A DNA stretch of 64,000 bases, taken from assembly GCA_016169945.1 (NCBI GenBank), contig JADLSH010000215.1:434001-498000 (forward strand). Reading direction: 5' to 3'. Source of the DNA: Trachythela sp. YZ-2020 (lineage: Eukaryota; Cnidaria; Anthozoa; Malacalcyonacea; Clavulariidae). Every line of letters begins with the position of its first letter. Position 1 is the first letter of the stretch. Shown here one piece after another: positions 57,787 through 64,000 of this stretch. The notes under the pieces were generated by a model. The model ran no database searches. It was given only the letters and a program-made list of their open reading frames with translations, and was not told where the DNA came from. Both the position numbers and the translations under genes were made by a program.

Positions 57787-58851
57787 TTATTTGTTCACAT
57801 CTTTTACATTTTCTGCAGGTACCCATGAATTAAATTTATCAGGATAACCTAACCATTTTACAAAATATTCTTTACGTTTATTACGCATGCGTGATCTAAG
57901 TACTTTTTCTACTCTAAAAAAGTCAGTGTCTGCTTTCATAAAAAGTTCCTGCTAATTCTTCTCCGTCGTAGTCAGCGATCTTGTACACAGGTGGTCGGCG
58001 ACGCACGCGTTTGGTCACCGTAAATACTTCTTCGGTCCAACTAGGTAAGTATCCTTTCTTAAATGTTCGCTTTGCTTTACTGATCCGTACTTGGTCGCCA
58101 ATGTTAAACTTATACAGGATCGGTTTGATAAACTCTTTTCCGTAGAGTGTTTGCCATACAATATCTTCGTTGTCTTTATTCACGTTAGTCACGTTGTCGT
58201 CATTCCAATACTTCGATGTCGGGAATTGTTATACGATCTGACCAATTTCTGAAGAATGTCAGTGTACTTTAAAGTATTCTTAGCTGTAAAATATTTCCAC
58301 ATCTTTCCTTTCAGCGTTCGGTTAAACCTTTCGACAATGGACGCTTTCGTTTCATTATGTGTAGTAAAGAACCGAATATTGTTATCCTTTAAGAGTTTTT
58401 GAAACAGTTTGTTAGTAAATTCCGTTCCTTTATCCGCGTGAAACATTTTTGGGTGACGTCCTTTCTTGATTATTTTACCAAACGCTTGAACGAGGCTTTC
58501 TCCTGTCTTGGTCTTAAGCGGCTCAACCCACGCATATTTACTGAGTACATCAATCACTGTTAAAATGTACTTATAGCCGCTATTTTGTTTACTTAATGAA
58601 TCCATAATCACTAAGTCAGCCTCCCACTCATCATCTATTGATCCGACAATAACACGGTTACGTTTGAACCGGTATCGTACGGGTTTATGTAAAGTGTAAG
58701 TATCTTGCTTTTGCAACCACGAGCGAATTTTATTCCGCGATATCTGATATTTCCCGTCGTTTTTCACGGCGCGATATATGGAATCTACACCACCAAAACT
58801 TGCGGGGCTTTCTGGATTGTAACACAGTCGACTTATGTATTTCTCTGCCAT
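57787..58851 (-). pseudogene. Retrovirus-like integrase with chromodomain (F54H12.3 type), two frameshifts
   Basis: The N-terminal part is MAEKYISRLCYNPESPASFGG. The rve core has DLVIMDS, then FHADKGTEFTNK, then ASIVERFNRTLKGKM, so the D,D,E triad is present. Near 58190 the frame shifts; the next piece (58192-57923) has QVRISKAKRTFKKGYLPSWT, the SH3-like tail. A second shift near 57950 leads to a chromodomain (FRVEKVLRSRM, EYFVKWLGYP, SWVPAENV) ending at 57787. It would insert linear element DNA into chromosomes; chromodomains can steer insertion. It is not translatable as one protein without frameshifting. Confidence 0.85.
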
Positions 58852-58989
58852 CTATATATTGCCTCCACAACAAGCAGAAATACAACGTATCCTCCGAAAT
58901 ATATTTCGAAGAGATATTTATGGTAGGCCTTCACAGCAACAACTCATCTTTTCACCACCGAGGTCAGAACGAAATGAACCAAGCTATGA

Positions 58990-59352
58990 TCACAAACTGA
59001 CATATAAAGCTATCAATGTGAGTGAGAGTGTTATTAAAAATGGTCGTTTATTATTTTGTTTATACTTTGGAACACTGACAACTCGAAATACCTCAACAGA
59101 TCTTCGAACATTTTGTCGAATAGATTCCTCGCTATCGCTGTGTAAATATACGAAAGCTAAATAGGCGAAAATACGACCAAAATTTATAACATTTATTTCT
59201 TTGTAGAGTTGCTCATAATCACAAACAATCATTGAACGGTATAAATCTTCGTGTTGGTGCAGAACTGTATTTATATGAAACGATAGGGTTTGTTTATCAA
59301 TATCAATCTCATTTCGTCTTAACTCGTCATAAATTATATCTATGTTCTCCAT
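58990..59352 (-). CDS. Small Bcl-2-like protein, candidate apoptosis regulator
   Basis: It encodes 120 codons from ATG 59352, uninterrupted. INFGRIFAYLAFVY at about residues 57-70 matches the BH1/helix-5 pattern (NWGR..A...F) of Bcl-2 proteins, with Phe for Trp. ELRRNEID near the N-terminus could be a BH3-like remnant, but weakly. The last 18 residues (FLITLSLTLIALYVSL) form a membrane anchor after a basic KQNNKR stretch, as in tail-anchored mitochondrial Bcl-2 proteins. It is shorter than cellular members and no clear BH2 is seen. It sits between the integrase and GRF genes in the same orientation. By analogy with viral Bcl-2 proteins it would restrain host cell death. Confidence 0.55.
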   Translation of the reverse strand: MENIDIIYDELRRNEIDIDKQTLSFHINTVLHQHEDLYRSMIVCDYEQLYKEINVINFGRIFAYLAFVYLHSDSEESIRQNVRRSVEVFRVVSVPKYKQNNKRPFLITLSLTLIALYVSL

Positions 59353-59526
59353 TTCACCGTTTCACCACAAAGGTTAAAAGGCAAGTGAGATATAAATGTT
59401 ATTGCATCTCAATAATATGTAAATTCGTGGATCGCTTTGTAATGACTTAGCGACGCATATAGCAACGAAAAAGCATACAACACAGTATTTTTTAAAACAT
59501 ATTTATTGTCACATATATAAATACAG

Positions 59527-60205
59527 CTAAAAGATGTCTATTTCATCAAGTTCACTTGTTAAAATATTAACAGATTTAAGAAATGTATACTCCGCGTATG
59601 CCTCTTTAGTGTTAGATTTAGAACGATTAAATATCTCTCCTGTTTCTTCAATATTGTACCGGTATTGTAGTGGATAGTAGAAAAGTCCGATGCCAGTATT
59701 GATCACACGAGGTTCTTGCTTCTTCCATTCGAAGAAACCACAAGCGTCTTCTTTGGGGCAGCAGTAAAATAGACGGTTTTGCCTTGGGTCCATCTTGCTT
59801 GACTTTTCGTTCACATACCATTCCATGTTGGCATATAGGTCTTGGCTCTTCGAATACATCTCCCCATTGCCAAAATTTGCAGGGATTTTCTCGTTCAGAA
59901 CATACAAAGTACGGTCGTCCATAGTTTTGTCTCATCTTGTCTTTAACTGTACGTAACTTTGCTAGTTTTTTATGTGTAGGGCAAACGGGATGTTGAGGAC
60001 CACTCTTTCTAAAATCTTCTACGGCTTTCGTGAACATATAACAATCTTCATCTCGGCAAAAGAACTCACAGCTAGGTTTTTGTCCACAGAACCAAAATGT
60101 ACCACGGTTTGTAGTCGAATAGGACGCAGGTTTCCATGTAGACACTCCATCGTATTGCTTGTAAATGATGCTCAAACAAAGCGGCTTGGTAAAATATATA
60201 GGCAC
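59527..60205 (-). pseudogene. GRF-type zinc-finger protein, one frameshift
   Basis: From ATG 60205 the first frame has FWFCGQKPSCEFFCRDED, then GRPYFVCSERENPCKFWQWG and PICQHGMVCERKV. The second frame (59922-59527) has LFYCCPKEDACGFFEWKK, the partner half of the last finger, and an acidic tail ending LDEIDIF. So three GRF-like units are present, and the shift falls inside the third, around 59800. GRF fingers bind single-stranded nucleic acid in APE2, TOP3A and NEIL3. The role here is unknown but a replication or repair helper is plausible. Confidence 0.65.
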
Positions 60206-60352
60206 GCTATAACTATTGTGATAAAAAGCGTCAGGATTAACTATTTTTGTGACGAAAATGCTGAGCTCAGCTTAATGACTGTTTTGCCCAAACTCGCCTG
60301 GCCTTGTTCCGTGACGTCAATACATAATTAATGTTTATGCGTTCGCGGCCCC

Positions 60353-60480
60353 CTGCGGCCCCCTGCGGCCCCCTGCGGCCCCCTATATGCTAATGTTTGC
60401 GGCCCCCTTGCATACTAATTAGTGTGGCCCCCTGCGGCCCCCTGACATACTAAGTAGTGTGGCCCCCTGCGGCCCCCTAC
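60353..60480. repeat. 10-bp GC-rich tandem repeat (gcggccccct)
   Basis: Four adjacent units at about 60353-60393 are followed by three more groups spaced by 'atactaattagtgt'-like text. The GC content contrasts sharply with the AT-rich surroundings. It begins about 150 bp upstream of the GRF gene start. Confidence 0.75.
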
Positions 60481-60818
60481 AAAAGGGGCTCGAACGGTAC
60501 ACCTACACTACCATTGCATTTTTGTCGCTATATAAGAAAATTTATTACTAATAAATTTAAGTTAATGAGACAACGCATTGAAGGTAAACTAAGCAAGGCG
60601 TCATTTAAATATGCAGCTTGTTTCAAAGAAGCGATTTCAGCATAAACCTGAAGGACAGGTGTAAAGAGTCGCGAGGATTGCTGATAGATATGGAATTTAC
60701 TTTACTATGTACATATTTAAACAACTTTTGTCAAGTTTGTTATTTCAATTGTATAATATATTTGTGGTTCGGGTTGAAGTCTCCAAAATGTCGACTTCAT
60801 TGACACATACCATATAAT

Positions 60819-60975
60819 TAAGGACTGTCCATAGGGGTTTATCGCCCTTGGTCAGGTTAAGGACTGCCCGTATGGGTCTAGCGCCCTGGGTCAGGTCATT
60901 TAAAGACTGTCCATAAGGGTTTCATTCCCCTTGGTCAGGTTAAGGACTGTCCAAGTGTTTCTTGGTTCAGGGTCG
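60819..60975. repeat. Tandem repeat, about four units of 40-50 bp
   Basis: Units read 'aaggactgtccataggggtt' followed by 'cccttggtcaggtt' with variations. The last unit is degenerate. Confidence 0.7.
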
Positions 60976-61639
60976 TCAGGGAATGGCTACCCCTGTCAAG
61001 GCTCTGCTACATGGTCAGAGCGTTCAGTTCCGTCAATCAGTTCAGCTTAGGGTGTGACGTGGTAGGCATGATGTTTGTCATAATATGAGTCTTCACACCC
61101 CAGAACCCCTTCTCCCACAAAAAACATGTTGTTTGATTTGTGTTTTACAAATATGGTTTTATATCAACAGCTTGGGTCATTAATCAATGAGTTATGCATA
61201 TATGTCTGACTAAGAGTCATTCTTTTTTCATTATAGCGTTGGAAGCAAATCGAATACTGAAGGTTTATACGAGAGAGATTTATCCCTGCCTTAATTCCCT
61301 TAAATTGGTCGCGACATATCGACAAGTAGTAGCATTTAACTCTTCTCTGCCGGCCCTGGCTCTGAGAACAATCTTTTGCAAGTAATTATTTGTATTTGTA
61401 AGGGGAACCCTTTGCATATTTAATAAGTTAATGTGGCACCTGTTAATGTGGAATATACCTCGCACCCTTGTAGAAAAATGGACTACACGAAGACCAGGCG
61501 TGTAGCTTACAGTCAGTTACCACAATATATAGTTAAATTATTGCACTGGAAACTAGGATACGAACAAGTGATAGACGGGTATATTAGCAATCCTAATTAA
61601 GACTACGTTACCTGTAATGCGTGTGAACACAAGATATAT

Positions 61640-62480
61640 GGAAATATTGCACGGTACTATATAATAGAGGTTGTTTTGCATGTAGATGGCATCTGTTTAA
61701 GAGACATCGTGGGGGAATCACTCTTATTGGACACAATTTGATGATAAACAGCATGTAGCACCTGCGTAAGGGAAAACCCCTCTGTTTCTTGATGATTTTA
61801 AAACAGATTTATTCAAATGATCCAAGACATGTCGGGACAAGTCTTTGTCAATAATTATATTTTATGCGATCTTTCATTACCTGTCCCGGCGCCACATGAA
61901 GGAATAGGTCAAGCTAAGATGTCAGCCAACTGGACACCTATTCTGTGTTTACCAAATTTACATGCAATGTTGCTGTGTTGAGATTTTATAGTTCAGCTAA
62001 TGGAGCTCACTTACTAACCATTAAGCTGTAAACAAAACAACACAACAACAAATATATGTGGAAATGTTTCACAAGGATGGTACTGCATGATTGCTATACT
62101 GTAGTATAACTGTAAATAGGTATGCAGAACGGAAGATGCTTTGTAGATGATAGAGTTAAACAAGCATGACAAGGGAGAGGTATTTAGTTGTGAAAATACT
62201 CGAGTATATTCAATCTCATGAAGAAACAAATGCTCGGAAACCAGCCAAAGAAGAAGGGGTAAGGTGCAGAGTTAATACAACTTGCATTGACAAAATATGG
62301 AAAATAGAAATTGTTGTTGTTCTGTCTCGCATCATGCAATGCCTTCGTGGGAATCGCTTATTGGACGAAATTCTATGATAAATAGTATGTGGTACTAGAG
62401 GGGAAAACCCTCTGATTCATTCAACTGGTACAAACATGTCGGAACAGATCTCTGTCAATAACTGTCTAGTTTATGATTGA
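61640..62480. repeat. Two diverged direct copies of a 170-bp block
   Basis: Copies at about 61690-61860 and 62330-62465 share 'gggaatc', 'cttattggac', 'gggaaaacc', 'acatgtcgg' and 'tctttgtcaataa'-like words in the same order. Confidence 0.55.
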
Positions 62481-63279
62481 GAAGGGATCACGAAGCCTGT
62501 CGATACAAAAATGGCGATCATTTATTGTCGGTCACATAAAGGAACGTTTGTTTTGTACAATGTTCGTATTGCTCAATGTTTGTATTGCGCAATGTTTGTA
62601 TTGCGCAATGAACGTTTGTTCACGAGTCCAAGTAGGCATGCATGAATGGTTGTATGCAGTGGTTACATACAATGTTAATTCTAGTCGACGTTGATGCGAT
62701 TTCATTGTGTAATTGCTACGAGCTACATACCATCATGCGTTGTTTGGTACCACTTATTACAAGACACCTGGCACCTGCTATATCTTTGTTATTCTACATT
62801 GTAATTCTTTCAGACCTCCAGTAAAGATAAGAACGGATCATTTTTAACATTTTCAACTTTAAGCTTTAGTCTTCAAAGAGAAGGAAAAAGGAACCGTCAG
62901 TAGAAAGATATACCACCATGCACTTAACTATAGTTAAAACTGCCATATTATCCCCGCAGGAGTGCAGGCGACAGGAATTTCTTTCATTTAAATCATTATG
63001 ACACGTGTTAAAAAATATTTTATGATTAAAATATGCTTACCTTGCATGTTTAAATTTGCGTTGATTTAAACTTGACACATAGCGTAAATCGGGAAATAAT
63101 AACGTAGTTAACCTTGTAAACTCTGTATGAAACAGGAAATTTTGTTACGTTGGAATGTCGGCTCTCAAGGGAACCTCCTAAATACACAGAAAAATGACGT
63201 CACTTTTAAGACAACACTGAAAGTTTTCTAGTGGTCTGTATACACTAAAGACAGACCCACACTTCAATGTCTATTCTCT

Positions 63280-64000
63280 CTTCTCTTAGGTTTAGTACCC
63301 TCAGGTGTTTTCACGATATCTCTCTATTTCATCCTATGTCTCCCAACTGTTCATCGTTCTTCTATTGGATGTCTCCATGTTAACTTGACTGGATCTTCCT
63401 CTACACTCTATCCTGGACATCCTCTTCTCTTAGGTTTAGTACCTTCACGTCTCTTTCACAATATCTCTCCATCTTATCCTCTGTCTCTCAACTGTTCAAT
63501 ATCTATCTACTGTATGTCTCCAAGCTGACTGGACTGGATCTTCTTCTACACTCTATCCTGGACATCCTCTTCTCTTAGGTTTAGCACCTAATTTGGGTCT
63601 CTTTTCACAATATCTCTCCATCTTATCCTCTGTCTCTCAACTGTTAAATATCTATCTATTGGATGCCTCCATGCTGACTGGACTGGATCTTTCTCTACAC
63701 TCTATCCTCTTCTCCCTCTTCTCTTAGGTTTAGTACCTAATTCACGTCTCTTTTCACAATATCTCTCCATCTTATCCTCTTTCTCTCAACTGTTCAATAT
63801 CTATCTATTGGATGTCTCCATGCTGACTGGACTGGATCTTTCTCTACACTCTATCCTGGACATCCTCTTCTCTTAGGTTTAGTACCTAATTCAGGTCTCT
63901 TTTCACAATATCTCTCCATCTCATCCTCTTTCTCGCAACTGTTCAATATCTATCTATTGGATGTCTCCATGCCGACTGGACTGGATCTTTCTCTACACTC
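63280..64000. repeat. Satellite array, period about 143-149 bp, runs off the right edge
   Basis: 'cttctcttaggtttag' recurs at about 63280, 63423, 63569, 63717 and 63866. Each unit also has 'atatctctccatc', 'tctcaactgttcaatatcta' and 'ctgactggactggatctt'. The units are pyrimidine-rich on this strand. Confidence 0.88.

Larger units (their letters stand above)
55600..60340 (-). mobile_element. Polinton/Maverick (adintovirus-like) endogenous virus-like element, partial
   Basis: Six minus-strand coding units are packed head to tail with short gaps: GRF zinc-finger protein, Bcl-2-like protein, chromodomain integrase, probable minor capsid, pX-like basic protein, major capsid. The integrase and capsid resemble the families named after C. 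elegans F54H12.3 and F54H12.2, recognised from memory. PolB, the packaging ATPase and protease are not seen. Left of 55650 the capsid frame is lost. On the right, 10-bp GC-rich repeats begin at 60353. Terminal repeats were not identified, so the limits are approximate. Frameshifts in at least three genes show it is decayed. Confidence 0.75.
60490..63270. other. Non-coding DNA with tandem and duplicated repeats
   Basis: No gene with a recognisable domain. Repeats are listed separately. An 18-bp word (tgtttgtattgcgcaa) is repeated at 62558-62615. Confidence 0.45.

Noticed and set aside
55600..60340. A complete, replicating Polinton
   Set aside because: No PolB, ATPase or protease frame is present in the window, terminal repeats were not found, and at least three genes are frameshifted or interrupted.
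60353..60975. CRISPR-like array from regularly repeated units
   Set aside because: The repeats are short tandem units without unique spacers, in animal DNA.

Overview
This is eukaryotic, metazoan DNA. It carries a complete spliced nine-exon transporter gene, C2H2 zinc-finger genes and an alpha-tubulin pseudogene, set in AT-rich sequence crowded with transposable elements. The style of the repeats and the mix of proteins suggest a cnidarian, probably an anthozoan. That is an impression from reading, not a database match. No prokaryotic features were seen.

Left third (1-27 kb): two tandem minus-strand SLC22-family (organic ion transporter, MFS) genes. The upstream one is complete in nine exons (26654 down to 9904, 524 codons). 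The downstream one shows exons 1-4 (6861 down to 1528) and leaves the window on the left. Exons 2 and 3 are identical in length between them (231 and 197 bp) and the splice phases agree. Their introns hold many elements with readable target-site duplications (TSDs): hAT-like (8 bp), mariner-like (TA), TTAA-type, and a 750-bp element with a 9-bp TSD. Intron 2 of the complete gene contains a degenerate Copia LTR retrotransposon (15449-23000, 5-bp TSD), and a LINE with a long EEN-RT frame is inserted in the Copia RNase H region.

Middle (27-47 kb): two apparently intact C2H2 genes (27704-28897 and 37415-38773, plus strand) and a third, minus-strand copy (46975-44046) ruined by two transposon insertions, a frameshift and a stop. 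Between them lies a LINE interrupted by a 1.5-kb hAT-like element. A near-identical inverted copy of that hAT element sits inside the broken zinc-finger gene. A 1.76-kb terminal-inverted-repeat (TIR) element with 9-bp TSD carries a RecQ-like helicase fragment.

Right third (47-64 kb): a decayed alpha-tubulin copy that keeps an apparent intron, LINE scraps, and a 2.6-kb TIR element with a 10-bp TSD, a minisatellite and a SWIM-type zinc-finger fragment. Next comes the most interesting unit, at about 55.6-60.3 kb: a compact minus-strand block that reads as the remains of a Polinton/Maverick (adintovirus-like) endogenous virus-like element. Reading from its upstream side, it holds a GRF zinc-finger protein, a small Bcl-2-like protein with a C-terminal membrane segment, a chromodomain integrase of the F54H12.3 type, a probable minor capsid protein, a short basic Gly-rich core-like protein, and a major-capsid-like protein of the F54H12.2 type split by a hAT MITE. 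No PolB, packaging ATPase or protease is visible, and several genes are frameshifted, so it is a decayed partial copy. The window ends in tandem satellite repeats.
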